A DNA stretch of 5,168 nt from an uncultured Marinosulfonomonas sp. (GTDB taxonomy: Bacteria > Pseudomonadota > Alphaproteobacteria > Rhodobacterales > Rhodobacteraceae): NCBI GenBank assembly GCA_947311455.1, contig CAMZKY010000018.1:1-5168 (forward strand), read 5' to 3'. Positions 1 to 5,032 of the stretch are shown piece after piece. Under the pieces are notes generated by a model. That model worked only from the letters and a program-made list of their open reading frames with translations, was not told the origin of the DNA and ran no database searches. Both the position numbers and the translations under genes were made by a program. Numbering within the stretch: the stretch's first letter is position 1; each line of letters opens with the position of its first letter.

Positions 1-1
1 C

Positions 2-796
2 CAGTTGAGCTGGGGCACATTGAATTATATTGAAAGCGCGGGCACCGGTGCGCCGATTATGCTCGTGCACGGCAATTCCGGTTCATCACGTGCATTTGAA
101 AAACAAGTCGAGGGGCATTTGGGCAAAACCCACCGTGTGGTGGCGATTGATCTGCCCGGCCATGGCGGGAGCGGGGCGCTGGCCGGTGCGGGTGAGTATA
201 GCTTTCCGGCCTATGCCAAAACCATTGTCGAGGCCGCAGCGGTGCTGGGCATGGAAGATGCGGTGTTTGTGGGGTGGAGCCTTGGGGGCCATGCGGTTCT
301 GGAGGCGAGCGCGGCCCTGCCCAAGGCAAGGGGTTTTGTGATCCACGGCGCGCCGCCACTGGATTTTCCACCGGCAATGGACGCTGCCTTTTCGCCACAC
401 CCTGCCATGGATATGGCCTTTAAAGGGGACCTTTCCGATGAAGAGGCCCGTAGCTTTGTTGGCTCGTTTCTTGCGCCGGAAAGCTCTATGGGGCTGGAGC
501 CGTTTCTCAAAGATGTGGCGCGAACAGACCCGAATGCGCGGGCCGGCTTGGGCATGAGTATTGCGCCCGGTGGCTATACCGATGAAACTCCGATCGTGCG
601 GGATATGAAAACGCCGCTGGCGGTGTTGTGCGGGGATGAGGATCAGCTGGTGAATGGCGGATACATCTCGGATCTGGAGATGCCAAGCCTGTGGCGTGGC
701 GAGGTGCAGTTGATCAAGGGCGCGGGGCACGCACCGCAGTTGGAAGCACCGGACGCGTATAATGATCTGCTTGCAGCGTTTATGAGTGAGCTTTAA
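2..796 (+). CDS. Alpha/beta-fold hydrolase, 5' end cut by the window edge
   Basis: A probable cytoplasmic serine-type hydrolase of the alpha/beta-fold superfamily; the substrate cannot be told from sequence. Numbering from the TTG at position 5, 263 residues are visible. The oxyanion-hole motif HGNSGSS begins at H22, DLPGHGGS follows at 49-56, the nucleophile elbow GWSLGGH has Ser92, the likely acid is Asp213 in CGDEDQLV, and the catalytic His is His242 in GAGHAPQLE. The triad and fold order are complete, and the length is usual for the family. There is no signal peptide or membrane segment. TTG at 5 could be a start, but the frame stays open to the left edge (codon CAG at 2-4), so the true start is probably just outside the window. 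The coding sequence is strongly GC-rich with G/C-ending codons, unlike the genes after 1590. A strong hairpin follows the stop. Relatives include esterases, haloperoxidase-like and C-C hydrolases. Confidence 0.88.
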   Translation, partial: QLSWGTLNYIESAGTGAPIMLVHGNSGSSRAFEKQVEGHLGKTHRVVAIDLPGHGGSGALAGAGEYSFPAYAKTIVEAAAVLGMEDAVFVGWSLGGHAVLEASAALPKARGFVIHGAPPLDFPPAMDAAFSPHPAMDMAFKGDLSDEEARSFVGSFLAPESSMGLEPFLKDVARTDPNARAGLGMSIAPGGYTDETPIVRDMKTPLAVLCGDEDQLVNGGYISDLEMPSLWRGEVQLIKGAGHAPQLEAPDAYNDLLAAFMSEL

Positions 797-810
797 GCCA
801 CCCCAGAAGC

Positions 811-834
811 GCGGGCGGGCGGAAGCCCGCCCGC
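811..834 (+). terminator. GC-rich hairpin after the hydrolase gene
   Basis: A perfect 10-bp inverted repeat: GCGGGCGGGC at 811-820 pairs with GCCCGCCCGC at 825-834 around a GGAA loop. It begins 14 nt after the hydrolase stop codon, the expected place for a transcription terminator. No T-run follows (the next bases are ATGGCCTCGG), so it is not a textbook intrinsic terminator. It may work as an imperfect terminator or as an mRNA 3'-end stabiliser. Recognisable GTA/phage-like sequence begins immediately after it. Confidence 0.55.
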
Positions 835-1039
835 ATGGCCTCGGAAGGCTTCCCTCTGGCCGTGTCGCTGGAAGAAGCCGACCAGCGTTGTCGACGCACC
901 TTGATGGAATCCTGGGTCGGGCGCGAGACCCTGACGGTCAAGCTGCCGCCCTCTCGCCTGTCCCTCGATCCCGCCGATGCGGTCAGTCTCGCCAATGACG
1001 GCCGCCTGAGTGCTGAAGTGGTCCGGCAAAATCGAATAG
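835..1039 (+). pseudogene. Orphan fragment of a GTA/phage tail-type (orfg15-like) protein
   Basis: An open frame of about 68 codons reads as the inner part of a larger protein, not a free-standing small protein. Key stretches are SLEEADQRCRRTLMESWVGRE, followed by TLTVKLPPSRLSLDPADAVSL and a DGR at the end. The pattern of a helix ending in 'E-x-W-x-x-RE', then 'LPPSxLxLxPxD', is what I associate with the C-terminal half of the large tail/host-specificity proteins of Rhodobacterales gene transfer agents and related phages (RcGTA orfg15 type, often annotated as glycoside hydrolase/TIM-barrel-like phage tail protein). Those proteins are more than 1,000 residues long, so this is a small remnant. 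No ribosome-binding site precedes ATG 835, which lies at the foot of the hairpin. The frame is cut near 1040, where a putative IS3 end begins; the stop at 1045-1047 belongs to the IS sequence. Codon use is GC-rich with many C-ending codons. The family call is from pattern memory only. Confidence 0.55.
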
Positions 1040-1302
1040 TGTGCTAAGATGTATCCACCACGAACGAATGGATATTCAAATAACGAAGAGACGTAACTTT
1101 TCCGACTAATTTAAAGCAGCAGTGGCGCTTGAGCCGCTGCGTGGGGATAAGACGGTTCAGGGGATTGCGGCAAAGCGGCAACTCCACCCAACACAAGTAA
1201 GCACATGGAAGCAGCAAGCGATTGAAGGGCTGGCCGAGGTTTTCTTGGACAAAGTGAAAAGGCTGAGAATAAGGAAGTGAGATCAAGGATCTTCATGCCA
1301 AG
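1040..1302 (+). mobile_element. Decayed 5' remnant of an IS3-family insertion sequence
   Basis: The segment holds the start of an IS3-type orfA (see the pseudogene at 1080-1302) and about 40 nt of leader. Its left end is inferred to be TGTGCTAAGATG at 1040, because IS3 elements begin with TG and because the upstream phage-like coding pattern stops there. The rest of orfA, all of orfB (the DDE catalytic part) and the right end are missing. The right boundary near 1302 is where an oppositely oriented IS3 fragment begins. The element cannot move by itself. Confidence 0.7.
1080..1302 (+). pseudogene. IS3-family transposase OrfA (HTH subunit), multiply broken
   Basis: Read with corrections, this gives TKRRNFSD-stop-FKAAVALEPLRGDKTVQ, then IAAKRQLHPTQVSTWKQQAI and EGLAEVF, and finally KAENKEV and IKDLHAK. 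That is the helix-turn-helix and start of the coiled coil of an IS3-family OrfA, which binds the element ends and is normally joined to OrfB by frameshifting. Visible lesions are: ATA at 1080-1082 where the family usually starts (ATG at 1068 is in frame but has no ribosome-binding site); a nonsense codon TAA at 1107-1109 where Glu is expected in S-D-E-F-K; a loss of one base in the A-run at about 1257-1260, after which frame 2 reads KAENKEV (from the last A-run codon to 1279); and a second one-base loss at 1280-1281, after which IKDLHAK follows at 1282-1302. The reading ends at the junction with the opposite IS fragment. Confidence 0.82.
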
Positions 1303-1380
1303 CCCGGACACCGGCGCTGCACTCTCGGCCTGCTTCAGTATCCCCATGATCTGCGCGTCGCTGTATCGTTTGTTCTTCAT
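1303..1380 (-). pseudogene. 5' end of a second IS3-family OrfA, truncated
   Basis: From ATG 1380 leftwards the minus strand reads MKNKRYSDAQIMGILKQAE, followed by SAAPVSGL. This is the typical N-terminus of the other common IS3-family OrfA type (helix-turn-helix, 'QIxGxLKQAE'), normally followed by a 'CREHGMS' stretch. Here the family pattern ends after about 26 residues at the junction near 1302, and the remaining open frame (down to 1111) is only antisense of the plus-strand IS3 remnant. A GGGGAG ribosome-binding sequence lies 7 nt upstream of the ATG (1388-1393). Most of the gene is lost, so no functional transposase is expected. Confidence 0.75.
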
Positions 1381-1452
1381 TCAAAATCTCCCCAGTCAAT
1401 ATGACAAGAAAATTCTACGCGTGCACACCCCTAATTTTCGGGGGGATTACCA
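1303..1452 (-). mobile_element. 5' remnant of a second IS3-family insertion sequence
   Basis: This covers the orfA start above plus its leader (1381-1452). Read on the minus strand, the leader begins TGGTAATCCCCCCGAAAATT, a TG-initial, C-run and AAAATT pattern that resembles IS3-family terminal inverted repeats. The end of the element is therefore put at 1452, with an uncertainty of several bases. No target duplication can be checked because the other end is absent. It differs in sequence from the plus-strand IS3 remnant, so the two are not halves of one element. Confidence 0.55.
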
Positions 1453-1486
1453 CCCTAATAAGGCGAAGATGGACAAATTCACAAAG

Positions 1487-1516
1487 TTGACTTTGCTGTG
1501 TCTTATTTCTGACACA
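1487..1516 (+). promoter_or_regulatory. Possible -35 box and dyad ahead of the lipoprotein gene
   Basis: TTGACT at 1487-1492 matches a -35 hexamer, but no good -10 box is found 16-18 nt downstream, so a sigma70 promoter is only possible. Directly after it, TGTGTC (1497-1502) and GACACA (1511-1516) form a perfect 6-bp inverted repeat with an 8-nt spacer, the size of a dimeric regulator's operator or a small stem. It lies about 75 nt upstream of ATG 1591, in the first non-IS sequence, so it is the natural control region of the three-gene unit that follows. No regulator is identified. Confidence 0.3.
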
Positions 1517-1590
1517 TCTCTCCCATTAGAACAAAAAAGACAATCGGGTAACATTCCGACAATGAGGGGAAAACCCCAGAGGACAAGAGC

Positions 1591-2208
1591 ATGAAAAGAA
1601 CACATTTAGGTATCGCCGCCCTGCTTGCTGTGAGCATCACAGCCTGTGGATCAAATCAAACTGTAAGTCGGAGTGTTGTAGGTACACAGTATGAGATTTT
1701 ACCGATTTCTCAACCTTTGACATCACCGTATTCCGTTTCCGATGTCCGGGTAAGCGTCCCCGAAACGCTGAAAGTTGATGAATCCAACCGGATTTATCCT
1801 ATTGCCGACATCGTTTGGCGCGGTGATCCTTATGGAAATCGCTATGAACAAATAGAAGCAATTTTCGAAGAGGGGATGACGCGCGGTGCTGCGGCTTTGC
1901 ATGGAACACGCCCTGTAAATGTTGATATCGAGGTAATGCGGTTTCACGCAATGACAGAACGAGCGCGGTTCTTGATTGGGGGGGTACATTCGATCACCTT
2001 TACAATGACAATCCGCGACGTCGAAACCAATGAAATAATTGAAGAGCCGCGTATTATTAAAGCCGATCTGGTGGGGTTTGGCGGCAACCATGCGATAGAA
2101 GCTGAACATCGCGGACAAACCCAAAAGGTTCGCATTATTGATCATTTGGCAAATGTCATTCAAAACGAGCTAAGCTTGCCAGTTCCACAAATGGCGGATG
2201 CGTCTTAA
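1591..2208 (+). CDS. Small Rhodobacterales-type lipoprotein of unknown function
   Basis: A 205-residue predicted lipoprotein. The N-terminus is a type II signal peptide: basic MKRTH, a hydrophobic core at 6-15, and the lipobox ITAC with the modified cysteine at residue 19. The following residues GSN give no clear inner-membrane retention signal, so outer-membrane sorting is possible. The mature part is soluble, with recognisable blocks: VPETLKVDESNRIYP (56-70), DIVWRGDPYGNRYEQ (73-87), TRGAAAL (97-103), MRFHAMTERARFLIGGVH (115-132) and RGQTQKVRI (174-182). I recall similar proteins across Rhodobacterales, possibly catalogued as DUF6778, but have not checked this; their function is unknown to me. 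The start is supported by AGAGGA at 1578-1583, 7 nt upstream. The gap to the next gene is 42 nt, so the two may be co-transcribed. Base composition is more AT-rich than that of the hydrolase upstream. Confidence 0.85.
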   Translation: MKRTHLGIAALLAVSITACGSNQTVSRSVVGTQYEILPISQPLTSPYSVSDVRVSVPETLKVDESNRIYPIADIVWRGDPYGNRYEQIEAIFEEGMTRGAAALHGTRPVNVDIEVMRFHAMTERARFLIGGVHSITFTMTIRDVETNEIIEEPRIIKADLVGFGGNHAIEAEHRGQTQKVRIIDHLANVIQNELSLPVPQMADAS

Positions 2209-2240
2209 ATCAGGCCTATCATCGACCTTGGAAAATGATT

Positions 2241-2246
2241 AGGAGG
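2241..2246 (+). promoter_or_regulatory. Strong ribosome-binding site for the rlmI-like gene
   Basis: A perfect AGGAGG, continued by GGG, lies 4 nt before ATG 2251. It is by far the best Shine-Dalgarno sequence in the window and fixes that start, although the conserved protein begins only at about residue 11. The spacing is slightly short but workable. Confidence 0.75.
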
Positions 2247-2250
2247 GGGT

Positions 2251-3465
2251 ATGACACATCCCCCCTCAACACCCGCTTCGAAAATCCCTGCTGTTCGGCT
2301 TAACTCCAAAGCTGAAGTCCGCGCCATAAGGCACGGATTTCCTTGGGTTTTTAACGATGAAATAGTAACAGACCGCCGCACTAAAGCAATAAAACCTGGC
2401 GCGATTGCTCGACTCGAAGATTCTGAACGCCGTGCGCTTGGTACAGTTACAGTGAATATGGATTCCAAAATTGTCTGCCGTATGCTGGATCGTGATCCCG
2501 AGGCCGAGATAAATGTTGCATGGTTTGAAACAAAAATTCGCAACGCGCTGAAACATCGTGAGACGTTATATGACCAACCTTATTACCGGTTGGTTCATGC
2601 TGAATCCGATGGCTTGCCCGGGGTGGTTATTGATCGCTTTGGTGATGTGGCGGTAATTCAGCCAAACGCAGCCTATGCGGATGTGTTGTTTGCTGAATTG
2701 GCCGATGCGGTTCAATCGGTGACAGGGGCAACAACGATTGTGAAAAACGCCACTGGGCGTGCGCGCACATTGGAAGGGTTAAATGAGGAAACCGTTGTTT
2801 TCGCAGGTAAAATAGATGGGTTAATTCCTGTGCCGATGAATGGCGCAACCTATATGGCCGATATTCTGGGTGGTCAAAAAACCGGATTGTTTTACGATCA
2901 ACGCCCCAATCATGCTTTTGCACAATCTCTGTGTAAGGGGGCGAAAGTATTGGATATTTTTTCGCACGTCGGTGGCTTTTCACTGGCGGCGTTAGCGGGC
3001 GGCGCGGCCTCAGCCTTGGCGGTTGATAGCTCTGCACCCGCCCTTGAATTGGCACAAAAAGGCGCTGATGAAATGGGTGTGGCGGATAAGTTTTCCACCC
3101 GCAAAGGCGATGCATTTGCGGTGTTAGAAGATTTGGCAAAAGAAGGGGCAAAATTTGATGTGGTGATCTGTGATCCGCCTGCCTTTGCCCCCAATAAAAA
3201 GGCGCTTGAAGCCGGTTTGCGAGCCTACGAACGCGTAGCACGATTGGCAGCTCCTCTGGTTGCCGAAAGTGGCTACCTTGGTGTGTGCTCCTGCTCCCAT
3301 GCCGTTGATTTAAAACGTTTTTTAAACTCCTCCGCGCGTGGGATTGGCCGCGGTGGAAGGCGCTCATCATTGATCTATTCAGGGCAAGCAGGGCCGGATC
3401 ATCCGTTGCTACCACAACTGGCACAAAGCGGGTATCTAAAGGCACTGTTCTTTCGGCTGGATTAG
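2251..3465 (+). CDS. rlmI: RlmI-like 23S rRNA (cytosine-C5) methyltransferase
   Basis: A SAM-dependent methyltransferase of the RlmI/YccW family; the E. coli member makes m5C1962 in 23S rRNA. The 404-residue length matches the family. An N-terminal PUA-like RNA-binding domain covers about 12-85 (HGFPWVFNDEI at 28-38). A middle domain carries HAESDGLPGVVIDRFGD (116-132). The junction motif GGQKTGLFYDQRPNH is at 207-221. The Rossmann domain has motif I VLDIFSHVGGFS (233-244), an acidic residue ending motif II (Asp259), the catalytic DPPAF (308-312) and the motif VI cysteines CSCSH (346-350), the usual m5C signature. The ending GPDHPLLPQLAQSGYLKALFFRL (381-403) is typical of these proteins. Motif I has Val240 where Thr is more common. 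The frame is intact. The PIN gene starts 3 nt after the stop, implying one mRNA and probable translational coupling. Exact rRNA target is inferred from the family; the close paralogue class RlmK/RlmO is less likely. Confidence 0.88.
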   Translation: MTHPPSTPASKIPAVRLNSKAEVRAIRHGFPWVFNDEIVTDRRTKAIKPGAIARLEDSERRALGTVTVNMDSKIVCRMLDRDPEAEINVAWFETKIRNALKHRETLYDQPYYRLVHAESDGLPGVVIDRFGDVAVIQPNAAYADVLFAELADAVQSVTGATTIVKNATGRARTLEGLNEETVVFAGKIDGLIPVPMNGATYMADILGGQKTGLFYDQRPNHAFAQSLCKGAKVLDIFSHVGGFSLAALAGGAASALAVDSSAPALELAQKGADEMGVADKFSTRKGDAFAVLEDLAKEGAKFDVVICDPPAFAPNKKALEAGLRAYERVARLAAPLVAESGYLGVCSCSHAVDLKRFLNSSARGIGRGGRRSSLIYSGQAGPDHPLLPQLAQSGYLKALFFRLD

Positions 3466-3468
3466 TCC

Positions 3469-4014
3469 ATGCGGGTGTTGATTGATGCCTGTGTTCTCTA
3501 TCCAACGGTGATGCGAGAGATACTATTGGGTGTAGCCGATGCTGGTTTGTTTACGCCGCTATGGTCGGATCGTATTTTGGAAGAATGGGCGCGCGCAGCA
3601 GCGCGGTTAGGGGGCGAGCAAAGGGATGTTGCACGCGGTGAAATCCTGATGCTGGGGGTGAAATGGCCCGGCGCAGCTGTTGGCTATCCCCTAGATTTGG
3701 AAGAAACATTATCCCTACCTGATGAAAATGACACCCATGTTTTGGCTGCCGCTATTGAGGGTAAAGCAGATATATTGCTCACCCAAAACACCAAAGATTT
3801 CCCCACCCGGACTTTGAGTGGGTTTGGTATCATTCGCCGTGAAACTGACGGGTTTCTAACCGAATTGTTTCATGAATCGCCACTGGTAGTGGCCGATGTT
3901 GCTCAACGCGTTCGCCAAACCGCCGAGCGCCTATCAGGCGAGCCAAAAGAGATGCGAAAACTGATGAAAAAGGCAAGGCTCCCGCGCTTGGGCAAGGCGC
4001 TGGTGCATAGTTGA
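3469..4014 (+). CDS. PIN-domain protein, putative RNase, coupled to rlmI
   Basis: A 181-residue cytoplasmic protein with a PIN (FEN-like nuclease) fold in the first 120 residues. Candidate metal-binding acids are Asp6 in LIDACVLYP, Glu38/Glu39 in ILEEW, Asp85/Asp88 in LPDENDTHVLAAA, and Asp101 and Asp110 in ADILLTQNTKDFP. The order and spacing fit PIN domains of the PF13470/COG1569 type. The C-terminal part (from about 125) is helical and basic (MRKLMKKARLPRLGK), which may bind RNA. PIN proteins are often VapC-like toxins, but no small antitoxin gene adjoins this one. It follows rlmI by 3 nt with no clear Shine-Dalgarno sequence, so translation is probably coupled to rlmI. That arrangement points to RNA processing or quality control more than to a classic toxin-antitoxin pair. 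I believe the family is known in Rhodobacter (RSP_2648-type) without an assigned function. Nuclease activity is an inference. Confidence 0.82.
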   Translation: MRVLIDACVLYPTVMREILLGVADAGLFTPLWSDRILEEWARAAARLGGEQRDVARGEILMLGVKWPGAAVGYPLDLEETLSLPDENDTHVLAAAIEGKADILLTQNTKDFPTRTLSGFGIIRRETDGFLTELFHESPLVVADVAQRVRQTAERLSGEPKEMRKLMKKARLPRLGKALVHS

Positions 4015-4015
4015 A

Positions 4016-4086
4016 TTTACGGGAAGCCGTTGTATTGAAAGAGTATGGCATGCGGTTCAGCTGTAGGCAGGTGTACATCCCGTAAA
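4016..4086 (+). repeat. Long-range inverted repeat just after the PIN gene
   Basis: TTTACGGGA (4016-4024) is repeated perfectly inverted as TCCCGTAAA (4078-4086), with 53 nt between the arms. Inside, GGAAGCCG (4022-4029, with one bulged G) can pair with CGGTTC (4053-4058), so a branched or stacked RNA fold is possible. The left arm begins 2 nt after the PIN stop codon. There is no T-run, so it is not a clear intrinsic terminator. It may be an mRNA 3'-end structure, a small mobile-element remnant, or chance. Confidence 0.4.
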
Positions 4087-4261
4087 ATCGCACGAACTAA
4101 TACTAACGCAGAGTTTCCACTATTCCGGAATTATGGAATCTGTTATCATAAGAATAATCACGATAATACAAACACTTACTTGTAAAATACGATACAAACC
4201 AACTCGTAATTCTGATCAATTTCAAGTGTTTAAACGGTGTCGAAGTAAAAGAAAGAGCGAC
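4087..4261. other. AT-rich convergent intergenic region, no gene seen
   Basis: The stretch between the convergent PIN and M48 genes is clearly AT-rich. It contains one perfect 8-bp inverted repeat, AAACACTT at 4170-4177 against AAGTGTTT at 4224-4231, with a 46-nt spacer, too open to be a convincing terminator. A 62-codon open frame from 4133 has biased, basic composition, no ribosome-binding site, and runs into the antisense of the protease gene; I do not regard it as a gene. No tRNA-like fold is seen. Confidence 0.5.
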
Positions 4262-4951
4262 CTAAGAAAGCTTTGCCCACTTGTTTTCCATCTTTTCGAT
4301 CTCGGCAACACGTTCTTCTGATTTTGGATGACTTAATAACCACGCAGGCGGCGCGCTAGCCCCCGATCCTGTCAGGGCAGCCAGCTTTAACAACAACGTT
4401 TTTTGTGCCGCCGTGCCTATACCGGATTTGGTTAGCAATGCACTGGCGTAGGCATCGGCCTCGTATTCATCACGGCGTGAAAGGCGGGCGGCCAAAAGCG
4501 TGGTTAGAAAATTGGCAATATAAACACCAAACCCGGGAATAAAGCGCGAAAATACCGTAATCAAAACGGTGCGAATAGCGTTTTGCCCCGAGAAATCAAT
4601 CATCCGTCGGCGCGAATGGCCAAGCGCCACATGGCCCAGTTCATGGGCGATTACGCTGGCCATTTCACTGGCCGTGACATCGCCTGAAATGTATTTGTTG
4701 TAAAACCCGCGCGTGATAAATATCCGCCCATCCGGCGCGGCCAATCCGTTGATTGGTTCAATCTCGTAAATATGGACTTTGACACGCTGAATATCCAAGG
4801 CATCAGCCATTTTTTGGCTTTTTTCCAACAGTACGGGATCGTTCAGTTCTGTTGATTTCTGGTCCAGCTCACGCCCCGTGCGCCATGCGGAGAACCGATA
4901 CATAACCAGCGCATAGAGGATCGGAATTAAAAGGGCGGAAAACCGTAACAT
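4262..4951 (-). CDS. M48-family membrane zinc metalloprotease
   Basis: A 229-residue predicted peptidase of family M48 (Ste24/HtpX/LoiP type). The N-terminus MLRFSALLIPILYALVMYRF (1-20) is a membrane anchor or uncleaved signal. The block GLAAPDGRIFITRGF (about 69-83) precedes the zinc motif HELGH (103-107, in SVIAHELGHVALGH), and the third ligand is probably Glu162 in RRDEYEADAYAS. A second hydrophobic stretch (about 115-157) lies between them, and LLSHPKSEERVAEIE near the C-terminus is the usual M48 ending. All catalytic residues are present. The likely role is membrane-associated proteolysis in protein quality control; the substrate is unknown. I chose ATG 4951 because the family begins there; an in-frame TTG at 5044 would add 31 residues, with its first codon overlapping the transposase stop in the insertion sequence. 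The ribosome-binding sequence before 4951 is weak. The gene converges with the PIN gene and has no operon partner in view. Confidence 0.9.
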   Translation of the reverse strand: MLRFSALLIPILYALVMYRFSAWRTGRELDQKSTELNDPVLLEKSQKMADALDIQRVKVHIYEIEPINGLAAPDGRIFITRGFYNKYISGDVTASEMASVIAHELGHVALGHSRRRMIDFSGQNAIRTVLITVFSRFIPGFGVYIANFLTTLLAARLSRRDEYEADAYASALLTKSGIGTAAQKTLLLKLAALTGSGASAPPAWLLSHPKSEERVAEIEKMENKWAKLS

Positions 4952-5032
4952 GATTTCAATATGGGGTAAGGTATAGGTATTGGCAATATGGTGGGTATAT
5001 TGATTTTGTGCGAATTGTCTGATTTTAAAAAG

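Noticed and set aside
86..730. A 214-codon minus-strand open frame
   Set aside because: It is antisense to the hydrolase with an intact catalytic triad and has shadow-like composition.
1040..1452. A single MITE or composite transposon
   Set aside because: The two halves encode different OrfA types in opposite directions and their outer ends do not match each other, so they are remnants of two elements.
1277..1594. A 105-codon plus-strand open frame before the lipoprotein gene
   Set aside because: Its first third is antisense to the IS3 orfA fragment and the rest is intergenic; composition is erratic and no ribosome-binding site or family pattern is seen.
2627..3505. A 292-codon minus-strand open frame
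   Set aside because: It lies opposite the intact rlmI-like gene with all its motifs, and its translation is rich in His, Pro and Arg, typical of an antisense shadow.
3469..4014. Classic VapBC-type toxin-antitoxin system
   Set aside because: The PIN protein has the right fold, but no short antitoxin gene precedes or follows it; the gene directly upstream is a full-length rRNA methyltransferase.
4133..4321. A 62-codon open frame in the convergent intergenic region
   Set aside because: It has low-complexity basic composition and no ribosome-binding site, and its end overlaps the 3' end of the M48 gene in antisense.
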